From NCBI GenBank assembly GCA_030463445.1, contig JAQGFW010005866.1, forward strand, positions 1 through 28,992: a stretch of DNA of 28,992 nucleotides, given 5' to 3'. Under the pieces are notes generated by a model. That model was not told where the DNA came from. It did no database searches and worked only from the letters and a program-made list of their open reading frames with translations. How positions within the stretch are numbered: position 1 is the stretch's first letter; every line of letters begins with the position of its first letter. Below are positions 8,582-14,743 of this stretch, in pieces. This DNA is from Euplotes aediculatus. Its lineage: Eukaryota > Ciliophora > Spirotrichea > Euplotida > Euplotidae. The position numbers and the translations under genes were made by a program.

Positions 8582-9091
8582 ATGCACGGTATAGATATTG
8601 AGATAGATAAATTAACCAATTCGATTATAAATAGGGTTTCAGGTGATATTTTTGATACAGAAGTATTGCCCATGACACCCAAAGATTGGAAAAACTTAAA
8701 AAAGAAAGATTGGCTTTTTGATTGGCAAAAAGAAGCAGCAAAACCCAATAGAAATGTTTTTAAGCTGATAATCGAGGGAAACAATGATGTGATTCAGGGT
8801 TTAGTAGCTCTCGAAAATATGCAAGGATTCGTATATCTATCATTAATCGAAAGCATAAGTTTTAACAAAGGAGCAGATAAAGTTTATGAAGGTGTTGCCG
8901 GAAATTTATTTGCTTATGCTTGTAAAGTATCGCAAGAACTTGGTTTTGATGGTTTCGTAGCTTTTGATGCAAAAACAGCTTTAATAAATCATTATCAGAA
9001 AACATTAGGAGCAAAAATTTTGGGCGGAAGTAGGATGTACATTGATGAACGAGAAGCCCAATTATTAATCAACAGATATTTCAAAAATTAA
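8582..9091 (+). CDS. GNAT-like protein, possible toxin of a toxin-antitoxin pair
   Basis: A 169-aa protein. The N-terminal half (MHGIDIEIDKLTNSIINRVSGD) precedes a core that fits an acetyltransferase (GNAT) fold: VFKLIIEGNNDVIQGLVALE (strands), YLSLIES (strand), GVAGNLFAYACKVSQELGF (cofactor-binding-type helix), DGFVAFDAKTALINHYQKTL and GAKILGGSRMYID. NHYQKTLGAK is like the helix of GNAT motif B. From memory, proteins of this kind in Bacteroidota are often followed by a short protein beginning MGYIKEP, as here 7 bp downstream. The arrangement resembles a type II toxin-antitoxin module, but activity is not shown by the sequence and a plain small-molecule acetyltransferase remains possible. Confidence 0.7.
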   Translation: MHGIDIEIDKLTNSIINRVSGDIFDTEVLPMTPKDWKNLKKKDWLFDWQKEAAKPNRNVFKLIIEGNNDVIQGLVALENMQGFVYLSLIESISFNKGADKVYEGVAGNLFAYACKVSQELGFDGFVAFDAKTALINHYQKTLGAKILGGSRMYIDEREAQLLINRYFKN

Positions 9092-9098
9092 TACAGCT

Positions 9099-9263
9099 AT
9101 GGGATACATTAAAGAACCATCAGGAATAGATTTTATGGTAGAAAGTAAAATTTGGTCAGAAGCTGAAAAAGATGAAATGCGTAAAATCATAGCAGCATCT
9201 AAAAGTAAGAAAAGCCAAAAAATCAATCCAATCATTACAAGGAGACCAAAACTGGAAGCCTAA
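9099..9263 (+). CDS. 54-aa small protein, partner of the GNAT-like gene (possible antitoxin)
   Basis: A short ORF that is easy to miss. It encodes 54 residues starting MGYIKEPSGIDFMVESKIWS, then a charged helix (EAEKDEMRKIIAASKSKKS) and a basic tail (NPIITRRPKLEA). The start is 7 bp after the GNAT-like stop, in the same direction. The MGYIKEPxGxDF opening followed by an acidic/basic helix is a pattern I recall from small Bacteroidota proteins encoded next to GNAT-like genes; this is recall, not a search. Size, charge and spacing fit an antitoxin or a dedicated binding partner. Confidence 0.7.
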   Translation: MGYIKEPSGIDFMVESKIWSEAEKDEMRKIIAASKSKKSQKINPIITRRPKLEA

Positions 9264-9291
9264 ATTTTTTTTATTAAAAATACATTATGAA

Positions 9292-9630
9292 ATGACATAC
9301 CTTACTGGTTTAATCCGAAATCATCGACCACAATATTTTATGTGTCCTGTTTACCATAATTCGGTTGATGAACTATTTATTTGGTTGAGTAAATTTTTCA
9401 ATGCTCAAGATTTTCATTTAAGTCAGCCATTAACGTATGATTTAGTACGTGATGCACTCGATGCAAAATCACCGATTATTATTCAAATAGGAGGTTATGA
9501 AATTTCAATGATGTTTGGAGAAACAGCAATTATAGAAAATGAGGTTGACGAATTTGTAGAAGTAGAAGGGTTAGACCTCTTAGACAAAAATGGAATTCAG
9601 GAGTTAGTAAGAAAAAAGCAACAAAATTGA
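9292..9630 (+). CDS. Hypothetical protein (112 aa)
   Basis: I do not recognise this protein. It has no signal peptide or membrane segment. It shows a mixed alpha/beta pattern: DELFIWLSKFFNAQDFHL, YDLVRDALDAKSPIIIQIGG (helix then hydrophobic strand), EISMMFGETAIIENEVDEF, then an acidic helix with a basic end. The ATG at 9292 is preceded by an out-of-frame ATGAAATGA. It lies 28 bp after the 54-aa ORF and is the last gene before a strong terminator at 9657-9691, so it may be read with the GNAT-like pair. Confidence 0.65.
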   Translation: MTYLTGLIRNHRPQYFMCPVYHNSVDELFIWLSKFFNAQDFHLSQPLTYDLVRDALDAKSPIIIQIGGYEISMMFGETAIIENEVDEFVEVEGLDLLDKNGIQELVRKKQQN

Positions 9631-9656
9631 AAAACTTTCAACTTAGGATGAAAAAT

Positions 9657-9691
9657 AAAAAGCCGTACTTCAATTCGAGTACGGCTTTTTT
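9657..9691. terminator. Rho-independent terminator closing the defence block
   Basis: AGCCGTACT (9661-9669) and AGTACGGCT (9678-9686) form a perfect 9-bp stem with an 8-nt loop, preceded by AAAA and followed by a T run. The A and T flanks make it usable in both directions. It lies about 27 bp after the stop of the 112-aa gene. Confidence 0.9.
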
Positions 9692-9966
9692 ATTACTAAA
9701 TCCACACAACTTTAAGTAAAAATACAAAATCAATGATATTTATTCAAATTTTTTTCTTGGGGCTTACCCTATCGGGTCGGGCTATTCGTTTCAAGTCCGA
9801 ATTTCCGCACAAGGCTAACACACTTCGGGCTTTTCACTACTATCCCTAAGCCAAATAAGGTGAACATAACTCTGCTAACGCAAAGAGCATTACGTTTTAT
9901 AATGGCAATGCCCAAGACACACCAAACGCACTACCTAAGCCTTTTGTGGCTTTGCACATAACTTTT

Positions 9967-9995
9967 GCCGCTTCCTTCGTACCTCAGTAAGCCGC
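9967..9995 (+). repeat. 29-bp direct repeat, copy 1
   Basis: Begins GCCGCTTCCTTCGTACCTCA and ends AAGCCGC. It matches 10108-10136 at 28 of 29 positions (A versus C before AGCCGC). The two copies are 141 bp apart. Repeats this long and this well kept in a non-coding region suggest a binding site or a recurring structural element. Confidence 0.9.
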
Positions 9996-10107
9996 ACGCA
10001 CAAAGGCATAGGTTTTTGGCTAAATCTCGGCTCAATATTGCCTCATAAAACATTGCTCTAAGGCTCTACACAATAAACAATAAGGTCAAAAACGCTGCAC
10101 CGTTTCA

Positions 10108-10136
10108 GCCGCTTCCTTCGTACCTCAGTCAGCCGC
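10108..10136 (+). repeat. 29-bp direct repeat, copy 2
   Basis: Second copy of the element at 9967-9995, with one substitution. It is followed by the hairpin AAGCC-tac-GGCTT near 10157-10170. Confidence 0.9.
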
Positions 10137-10234
10137 TTTCACTTGCTCAAAAGTACAAGCCTACGGCTTAAGCTTTTTGTGGCACAACTCAATGATTTTT
10201 AATAAGGTCGTGTTACGTTTTCCCCACGCACGTT

Positions 10235-10426
10235 TTGCACGGCAATCAAAAATTACGAGCTAAAAACAGACGATTTCAAGTATTCGCTCCGCCATTTGTC
10301 AATTTAGCTCTGCTCAACCCACGCACCATAAAATGACAAATGTACTTGAAATTAAAGGCTTACAGCCCGGCTGTTTTTACTCGTGTTTCGGCTGGCGATT
10401 GCCTTGCAAGTCGCAGGGCTTTTTTT
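10235..10426 (+). promoter_or_regulatory. Long nested stem-loop with competing terminator-like hairpin before ardA
   Basis: Four helices stack in one extended hairpin: TTGCA/TGCAA plus GGCAATC/GATTGCC (10235-10247 with 10397-10409), ACGAG-c-TAAAAACAG with CTGTTTTTACTCGT (10255-10269 with 10371-10384), ATTTCAAGTA/TACTTGAAAT (10273-10282 with 10343-10352) and ATTTGTCA/TGACAAAT (10294-10301 with 10334-10341). The right arm can instead form the short hairpin GCGA-TTGC-ctt-GCAA-g-TCGC (10395-10414), followed by AGGGCT and seven T residues, which looks like a terminator or attenuator; AGCCC at 10364-10368 could also pair with GGGCT at 10415-10419. The ardA start is at 10450. RNA attenuation of ardA or a promoter active on single-stranded DNA are candidate roles (inference). 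Confidence 0.75.
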
Positions 10427-10449
10427 CACTTATCAATCATTTTTACATC

Positions 10450-11007
10450 ATGAATAATTCACCATCAATCTATGTCGGCACTTATCACAAATATAATTGC
10501 GGTCCGTCGCACGGTGGCTCTATCTTTGGCGAATGGCTCAATTTATTAGATTATTCATCAAAAGAAGATTTTTATGAGGCTTGCCGAGAGCTTCATTCAG
10601 ATGAAGAAGATGCAGAATTTATGTTTCAAGATTGGGAGTATATTCCTGATTTTTTGATTTCAGAATCATGGCTCAGTGATGAAATATTCGAATATTTTGA
10701 AGCCATTGAAGCTATGGATGATGAAAGAGCCGAAGCCTTAGAAATTTACAAAAACAACATTTTAGGCAAACATTACGAAATCTCAATATCTGATTTGATA
10801 GACCAGTTTGAAGATGCTTATCAAGGATATTATGGAGGTAAAAACGATACAGCAGAAGTTGAATTTGCTTATGAGTATGTCGAACAAGCTGGCTTTTTAA
10901 TTAATTGTCCTGATGAATTAGCAAGATACTTTGATTATGAGGCTTATGCGAGAGATTTATTTCTGAATGGGTTTACAGCACACGATGGTCATGTTTTTGC
11001 AGATTAA
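10450..11007 (+). CDS. ardA: Antirestriction protein ArdA
   Basis: A 185-aa very acidic protein of the ArdA family. Family members imitate the shape and charge of B-form DNA and block type I restriction enzymes, protecting incoming plasmid DNA. Diagnostic segments: SIYVGTYHKYNCG at the N-terminus, GSIFGEWLNLLDYSSKEDFY, ACRELHSDEEDAEFMFQDWE, and the C-terminal YFDYEAYARDLFLNGF. The acidic residues are spread through the helices as expected of a DNA mimic. An upstream ATG at 10333 lies inside the long stem-loop and adds 39 residues unlike the family, so I chose 10450. The gene is an island between two structured non-coding regions on a plasmid that also encodes a type I system. Confidence 0.93.
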   Translation: MNNSPSIYVGTYHKYNCGPSHGGSIFGEWLNLLDYSSKEDFYEACRELHSDEEDAEFMFQDWEYIPDFLISESWLSDEIFEYFEAIEAMDDERAEALEIYKNNILGKHYEISISDLIDQFEDAYQGYYGGKNDTAEVEFAYEYVEQAGFLINCPDELARYFDYEAYARDLFLNGFTAHDGHVFAD

Positions 11008-11159
11008 GGGGGTAAAACCTCCTTTGGAGAGCCGTCCAAACTGCTCACCCCACGTTTGGGGCGGCAGCTTGGGCGGCGTGGTTCACTTCTAAAAACTGTT
11101 TTCAGCCTAAACTCAAACTTCTTTTAGCCCCTCACGTTTTCGGGGCATTGCTCAGTTTC

Positions 11160-11297
11160 GTAAAATGCTCCAGCCGCACAGCCAAAGCTAAGTAACATAA
11201 CTATAAATTATATAACTTTCAGTTCGAGGGGACAAGCCCATATAATTTGATAGTTATGTTAAATAGCCATCTAGTAAAACTGGCACACGCATTTTAC
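11160..11297. other. Structured domain 1 downstream of ardA
   Basis: Nested inverted repeats. The outer pair is GTAAAATGC (11160-11168) with GCATTTTAC (11289-11297), then CCAG (11170-11173) with CTGG (11280-11283). The inner pair is a 20-bp arm at 11194-11213 matched by 11240-11260 with one bulged G. The loop contains GTTCGAGGGGACAAGCCC. The domain could fold as RNA from either strand or as single-stranded DNA. Confidence 0.75.
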
Positions 11298-11399
11298 CCC
11301 TGCCGCTTTGTCGTAAGCAATAATCTGGACTACCACCAAAACCTCCGACTGAAACATCTCTCCGATTTGTCGGCTCTGTGGGTATTACCCCCGTTGCGG

Positions 11400-11490
11400 T
11401 GATAAAAAAAGTGATTTTTTAAAATATACCAGCCGCCTACGGTCTGGCCGGTATATTTTAAAAAACTCACAGGTTCGCTTTATTTTATCA
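11400..11490. other. Structured domain 2 downstream of ardA
   Basis: The outer helix is TGATAAAA (11400-11407) with TTTTATCA (11483-11490). The inner helix pairs 11411-11430 with 11450-11470, 20 bp with one bulged base (arms GTGATTTTTTAAAATATACC and its complement). The cap contains CCAGCCGCCTACGGTCTGG, which can itself form a short GC-rich stem. Intact long arms like these are not expected by chance. Confidence 0.8.
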
Positions 11491-11681
11491 AGTCCTCAGA
11501 GGGCAAGTTTTCCGAGCCGAGCGGTTCAAATCCCTATCAAATATTACCCATTTTCAAAACTTCTTTGGCTTGTCTCGATGCTGCCACTGATTCCGATATT
11601 ACCTTTTTCTGCTTTGCGACCTATTGCCCCCCTGTCCCCCCAGCTCAAATGGGGGGTGGCTCGCACGGCTCGTTGGTTTGG

Positions 11682-11865
11682 ATTTATAATTAAGCCGAAA
11701 ATTACGATTGTAAGATTCAGAGTCGAAAGTTCAAGCCCTACGGGTTTTTGAAAAAATCTCCATCCGCCTATCGGCAGGATAGTATTTTTTCAAAAAAACT
11801 TGCGACCAAGCCCCTTCGGGGTCTGAATCTTAAATCGTGTTTCAACCTACGGTTTAATTATAAAT
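11682..11865. other. Structured domain 3 downstream of ardA (multi-branched)
   Basis: A closing 16-bp helix pairs 11682-11697 with 11850-11865, with one position that is G-U in plus-strand RNA. A second helix pairs ACGATT-g-TAAGATTCAGA (11704-11721) with 11822-11838, 17 bp with one bulge. Inside are GTCG-a-AAGTT with AACTT-g-CGAC (11722-11731 with 11797-11806), the hairpin AAGCCC-tac-GGGTTT (11733-11747), a 12-bp helix (11746-11757 with 11784-11795) topped by ATCC-GCC-tatc-GGC-a-GGAT, and CCCC-ttc-GGGG (11811-11821). This is a multi-branched fold of about 184 nt ending 17 bp before the next ORF. The G-U pair hints at RNA on the plus strand. Confidence 0.8.
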
Positions 11866-11882
11866 TTTAAATAAATACCGTT

Positions 11883-12074
11883 ATGATAACTTCACAATTG
11901 ATTCACAAGATTGATGATTTGATTCAGGCTGAAATGGCTCAAATCCAAGAAAAAATGGATGACCCAGATTGTAAACAAACTTATCTCAAAGAAGAGAAAG
12001 TAGAGCTTTATGCTTTAAAAAAGAAATTTACAAATTGGAAAAATCAATATTATGATAGAGTACTTCCCTATTAG
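11883..12074 (+). CDS. Small helical hypothetical protein (63 aa)
   Basis: A 63-aa protein that I do not recognise. It is almost fully helical: MITSQLIHKIDDLIQAEMAQ, a short turn (DDPDCKQTY), then a second charged helix. This pattern would suit a two-helix hairpin. It follows directly on the multi-branched structured domain, and its stop codon lies within a hairpin (12059-12083), so its expression could depend on those structures. No homology is claimed. Confidence 0.55.
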   Translation: MITSQLIHKIDDLIQAEMAQIQEKMDDPDCKQTYLKEEKVELYALKKKFTNWKNQYYDRVLPY

Positions 12075-12083
12075 GGGAGTACT
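12059..12083. terminator. Hairpin spanning the stop codon of the 63-aa ORF
   Basis: AGTACTTCCC (12059-12068) pairs with GGGGAGTACT (12074-12083) through 10 bp including one G-U, loop TATTA. The TAG stop (12072-12074) is in the loop edge. Only a weak T run follows (CTTTG), so it may be an RNA stabiliser or weak terminator. Confidence 0.45.
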
Positions 12084-12110
12084 TTGAGGCAAGTCTGAAA
12101 TTATTTATTA

Positions 12111-12135
12111 CAATGTAGCTACTTTGCATACTAAT
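12111..12135 (+). promoter_or_regulatory. Shared upstream motif (copy 1), before the 100-aa gene
   Basis: CAATG, five variable bases, then ACTTTGCATACTAAT (12121-12135). The same 20 fixed positions occur at 17286-17310 before umuD. The gene start is 38 bp downstream. It is probably a common promoter or operator; ACTTTGC resembles the Bacteroidota -7 element TAnnTTTG only in its TTTG half. Confidence 0.5.
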
Positions 12136-12172
12136 TTTTTAGTTTTACACTTAAATTAAATATCTTACTATT

Positions 12173-12475
12173 ATGAACACAGACTTTAGTAATGAATTAA
12201 CGGCTATTAAAGCACTTGATTTGCTTTTTTACAATTATGACAAAAAAATGCTTGATAAAATGCTTGAAAATAGTGAATTTGAATATGTTTGGAATAAGTA
12301 TATAGATAAAAACGAACTTACTTATATGCAAATTTGGGAGTACTTTTTAACTAAAATATCTTATGAAGGTAAAGCACATATTCTATCAGTTGCAAATGAG
12401 TTTTGGGGTAAAGAAGCCAACAAACACTATGAGCAAGCAGTATTAATACGAAAGGTTTTTAAGGACAAAATATAA
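12173..12475 (+). CDS. Hypothetical protein (100 aa)
   Basis: A 100-aa acidic helical protein that I do not recognise. Aromatic residues are frequent (FYNYDKKML, FEYVWNKYIDKNE, LTYMQIWEYFL). No signal peptide or membrane helix is seen. It is preceded by the motif shared with umuD (12111-12135) and followed directly by a strong terminator, so it is a single-gene unit. The shared motif suggests the same control as umuDC, possibly DNA damage, but that is inference. Confidence 0.65.
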   Translation: MNTDFSNELTAIKALDLLFYNYDKKMLDKMLENSEFEYVWNKYIDKNELTYMQIWEYFLTKISYEGKAHILSVANEFWGKEANKHYEQAVLIRKVFKDKI

Positions 12476-12502
12476 TAAAAGCGGCACAAGCCGCTTTTAT
12501 TA
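12473..12502. terminator. Rho-independent terminator after the 100-aa gene
   Basis: TAATAAAAGCGGC (12473-12485) and GCCGCTTTTATTA (12490-12502) form a perfect 13-bp stem with loop ACAA. The A-rich and T-rich ends allow termination in both directions. The stem begins at the TAA stop of the gene. Confidence 0.9.
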
Positions 12503-12533
12503 TTATATTCACCTATTAAAATTATTTACTTTT

Positions 12534-12573
12534 AATAATTACATATTTTAATAATTATTTAATTAAATAATAT
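12534..12573. promoter_or_regulatory. Octamer array before the recombinase-ATPase gene (candidate RHH operator)
   Basis: Read in 8-bp steps: AATAATTA (12534), CATATTTT (12542), AATAATTA (12550), TTTAATTA (12558), AATAATAT (12566). Bases 12534-12557 are identical to 27212-27235. An 18-bp perfect palindrome covers 12554-12571. The array ends 12 bp before the ATG at 12585. Tandem short repeats in one phase are typical of RHH protein operators; the plasmid RHH protein (19026-19286) is the natural candidate. Confidence 0.65.
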
Positions 12574-12584
12574 TAGGGGTTACA

Positions 12585-14102
12585 ATGGAAACCGATTTCC
12601 TCACACAGCCACAAATCGAGCAACTGCTACACACCACCACAAACGACCGCCATCGTTTGCAAATTCTTCTTTTGGCCGATGCCGGGCTACGTGTTACCGA
12701 AATGGTCAATCTAAAATGGGAAAACCTCGATTTCAGAAAAAAGACACTTCAGATAAAATCATTAAAGAAACGAGAGGGAGAAACCAAACCCAAAAGAGAG
12801 ATTCCGATGAGCCAAAGGCTCTACGATGCCTTTGCTCATTATATCGAGAAACACGGAAAAGGAACAAATTATATTTTCTCGACCGATGGGGGCAAAAGCC
12901 CCATTACACGGCAAGCCGTGAACAAGATGCTCAAACTCTTGGAGCATGAGAACCCACAACTCGACGACCTGCACCCACATAAACTACGACATAGTTTTGC
13001 AACGAGCTTGCGAGCTCATGGTGCCGAACTCGAAGACATCCGTGATGCACTTGGACATAAGAAACTCGAAACATCGCTTATTTATGCCCACCAAGACCCC
13101 GAACGCCTGAGAGCGATTATTAACGCTCCAATCCGAAAACCGAAACCAACATTATGGCAGCGGTTTGTTTCTATTTTCAAGCCCAAAGAAAAACGCCTCA
13201 AAGTGAGCGTATTAGAGTTTGAGCAAAACTTTACAGTTGGTAGAGAGCTTGAAGTAAAAAAAATCGAAGCAGCACTAGAACGTGAAATTTCGGTGGTTTT
13301 GGTTGGTCCGGTTGGTGTTGGCAAAACCCACATCCTGAATGCTATCAAATTTAAAAAACCTGTACTCGAACTCGATGATTTAAAAGACTACAAAAAATCA
13401 TTGATTTCGATTTTATTGTATTTGTTTGGTGGAGACAAAGAGCAGGTTGCCGAAATGATTTTTACCAAAGCCGATAGAGACTCAATGCACAATAAAATGA
13501 GCAAAGAGAGCCTTCAAAGTTTGAGTGAACTTTTGGTTAGTGTTACGGGTAAGAACGAATATTTTTTACGCATCGGAGACATTGATGATATTACGCCAAC
13601 GGTGAGCAAATCACTTGAGATTCTAAAAAAGCATTTTACCATCATTACGAGTTGCCGCCAGATAAAGATGTCGAGTCTTTTTATTTGGGACTTCGAGCGT
13701 ATCGAGATAAAACCCTTGCCACGAGTAGAGAGCTTTAGGCTTTTTCATCGCCTGACCGACCAACTCGATTTTGAAAGTATGGAACATGCCCGAAATAAAG
13801 TTTATGACACCAGCGAAGGCAACCCCAAAATAATTGTGGAGCTTTGCCAACGCCTAAGCAAAGAAGATGTATTGATACCCGAAACCGTAAACGAAATTTG
13901 TGATAATTATATAGGGCGACAAGTAAAAGAAATAGACATGAGTTTTATACTATTGTTTGTCATGGGTGGCGTGATGTTGATGCGTTACATTGGGCGTGAA
14001 AACCACGACCCCGACCTCCGAATGATTGGCGGCTTAATGATGATAGTCATGCTTTTCGCAAGGACTTTTTTTAGAGGGGTAGCGAGAAGGAGAAGTTTGT
14101 AA
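12585..14102 (+). CDS. Tyrosine recombinase fused to a AAA-type ATPase and membrane anchor
   Basis: A 505-aa protein of unusual layout. Residues 1-180 are a tyrosine recombinase catalytic domain with the full set of residues: R36 (DAGLRVTEM), K58, H132-x-x-R135 (HKLRHSFAT), H158 (ALGHKK) and nucleophile Y167 (SLIYAH). The usual N-terminal arm-binding domain is missing. After a basic linker (about 183-205), residues about 215-445 resemble a STAND/AAA-type ATPase: FTVGRELEVKKIE, Walker A GPVGVGKT (241-248), a sensor-like ITSCRQ, and EGNPKIIVELCQRL. The last 55 residues hold two hydrophobic helices (about 453-469, 480-495). DNA strand exchange at the membrane under ATPase control is inferred. 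An octamer array precedes it. Confidence 0.88.
   Translation: METDFLTQPQIEQLLHTTTNDRHRLQILLLADAGLRVTEMVNLKWENLDFRKKTLQIKSLKKREGETKPKREIPMSQRLYDAFAHYIEKHGKGTNYIFSTDGGKSPITRQAVNKMLKLLEHENPQLDDLHPHKLRHSFATSLRAHGAELEDIRDALGHKKLETSLIYAHQDPERLRAIINAPIRKPKPTLWQRFVSIFKPKEKRLKVSVLEFEQNFTVGRELEVKKIEAALEREISVVLVGPVGVGKTHILNAIKFKKPVLELDDLKDYKKSLISILLYLFGGDKEQVAEMIFTKADRDSMHNKMSKESLQSLSELLVSVTGKNEYFLRIGDIDDITPTVSKSLEILKKHFTIITSCRQIKMSSLFIWDFERIEIKPLPRVESFRLFHRLTDQLDFESMEHARNKVYDTSEGNPKIIVELCQRLSKEDVLIPETVNEICDNYIGRQVKEIDMSFILLFVMGGVMLMRYIGRENHDPDLRMIGGLMMIVMLFARTFFRGVARRRSL
14049..14090 (+). repeat. Integrase 3'-end repeat, copy 1
   Basis: The 3' part of the recombinase gene (starts ATGCTTTTCGCAAGGAC) recurs imperfectly at 14835-14875, differing by one T in a run and a few substitutions. 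The two copies flank the membrane protein gene. Confidence 0.6.
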
Positions 14103-14119
14103 CCAAAAATAAATAATAT

Positions 14120-14743
14120 ATGAAACTAAATTTTAAACTGCCGTTTGATTCTAAGAACTACTTATTTACCGTAACCTACAACCTTATTTATCCTGCTTTT
14201 TTTGGAAATATGGTTTATGACTTAATTCTAAAAAAAAATTCTTCGAGTGTAGTTATTGAAGGTAATCACTATTATACACTCTGGATTCTTTTGTTTTATT
14301 TTATTTTAGATTTTCTACATCTAAATGCTGAATTGAATCCTAATTCGAATAAAAAGTTACCCTGGGTTTATATGATTGCAGACATTTTAACTTCGCTATT
14401 TTTCTTTTTAGCTTTTGTGTGTGTAAAGGAGGGTAAATATTGCATTGCAATGTTTCTTATCCTTTCAATACCAGTGATAATGTTATCTTATAACATTGAA
14501 AAAAGATATAAAATAAATACTGGTCAACAAGAATTATATCAAATTAATTTTGAAAATGGGATAAATAAAATCATCTGTTTTTATTGCTTTTTTATTGCTA
14601 TTAATATAATTCCATACTTGGTTTGTCGGTATTATTTTGATATACCAAATAAAAATCTTGTTTTCCCTTTTTCTGTTTTAGGGTTTGCTATTTATGCAAT
14701 TTATGTTTTTGGGTTCTATCATTACATAAAGGATAAAGCGTAA
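14120..14743 (+). CDS. Multi-pass membrane protein of unknown function
   Basis: A 207-aa hydrophobic protein that I do not recognise. It has about five or six membrane segments: YNLIYPAFFGNMVYDLIL (about 19-36), YTLWILLFYFILDFLHL (52-68), MIADILTSLFFFLAFVCV (about 85-102), CIAMFLILSIPVIMLSY (about 108-124), ICFYCFFIAINIIPYLVC (about 150-167) and FPFSVLGFAIYAIYVFGF (about 182-199). It starts 17 bp after the recombinase fusion, which itself ends in membrane helices, so the two could act together, or it may be cargo between the two copies of the recombinase tail repeat. Base composition is more AT-rich than the recombinase gene. Confidence 0.7.
   Translation: MKLNFKLPFDSKNYLFTVTYNLIYPAFFGNMVYDLILKKNSSSVVIEGNHYYTLWILLFYFILDFLHLNAELNPNSNKKLPWVYMIADILTSLFFFLAFVCVKEGKYCIAMFLILSIPVIMLSYNIEKRYKINTGQQELYQINFENGINKIICFYCFFIAINIIPYLVCRYYFDIPNKNLVFPFSVLGFAIYAIYVFGFYHYIKDKA

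Larger units (their letters stand above)
9692..10234. other. Gene-free region upstream of ardA, repetitive and rich in short hairpins
   Basis: About 540 bp without a convincing ORF in either strand. The plus strand is richer in C than in G and clearly less AT-rich than the genes around it. It contains a 29-bp imperfect direct repeat (9967-9995, 10108-10136), three copies of AATAAGGT (near 9855, 10079 and 10200), two related words (CCTTTTGTGGC, CTTTTTGTGGC), and short hairpins such as ACCC-tatc-GGGT, AAGCC-ttttgt-GGCTT and AAGCC-tac-GGCTT. It runs into the long stem-loop before ardA. An RNA gene, a transfer origin or single-stranded-DNA regulatory sequence are all possible; the sequence does not decide. 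Confidence 0.6.
11008..11882. other. Gene-free structured region downstream of ardA
   Basis: About 875 bp without a convincing gene on either strand. It is less AT-rich than the coding regions and contains three large fold-back domains, annotated separately (11160-11297, 11400-11490, 11682-11865), plus small hairpins such as CCGA-tttg-TCGG (11362-11373) and runs of C and G (for example 11627-11641 and 11651-11656). The domains repeat one design: an AT-rich long stem capped by a GC-rich small hairpin or hairpins. That regularity argues for selected structure in RNA or single-stranded DNA, not decayed genes. Confidence 0.7.

Noticed and set aside
9967-10136. CRISPR array
   Set aside because: Only two copies of the repeat, spaced by 112 bp of non-uniform DNA, and no cas genes in the window.
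10333-10449. N-terminal extension of ardA from ATG 10333
   Set aside because: The 39 extra codons lie inside the long stem-loop and terminator-like hairpin and do not look like ArdA family sequence; the family start SIYVGTY fits ATG 10450.
11008-11882. Group I or group II intron
   Set aside because: Long helices are present, but I could not find a convincing domain V or group I core, nor an intron-encoded protein, and the region does not interrupt a gene.
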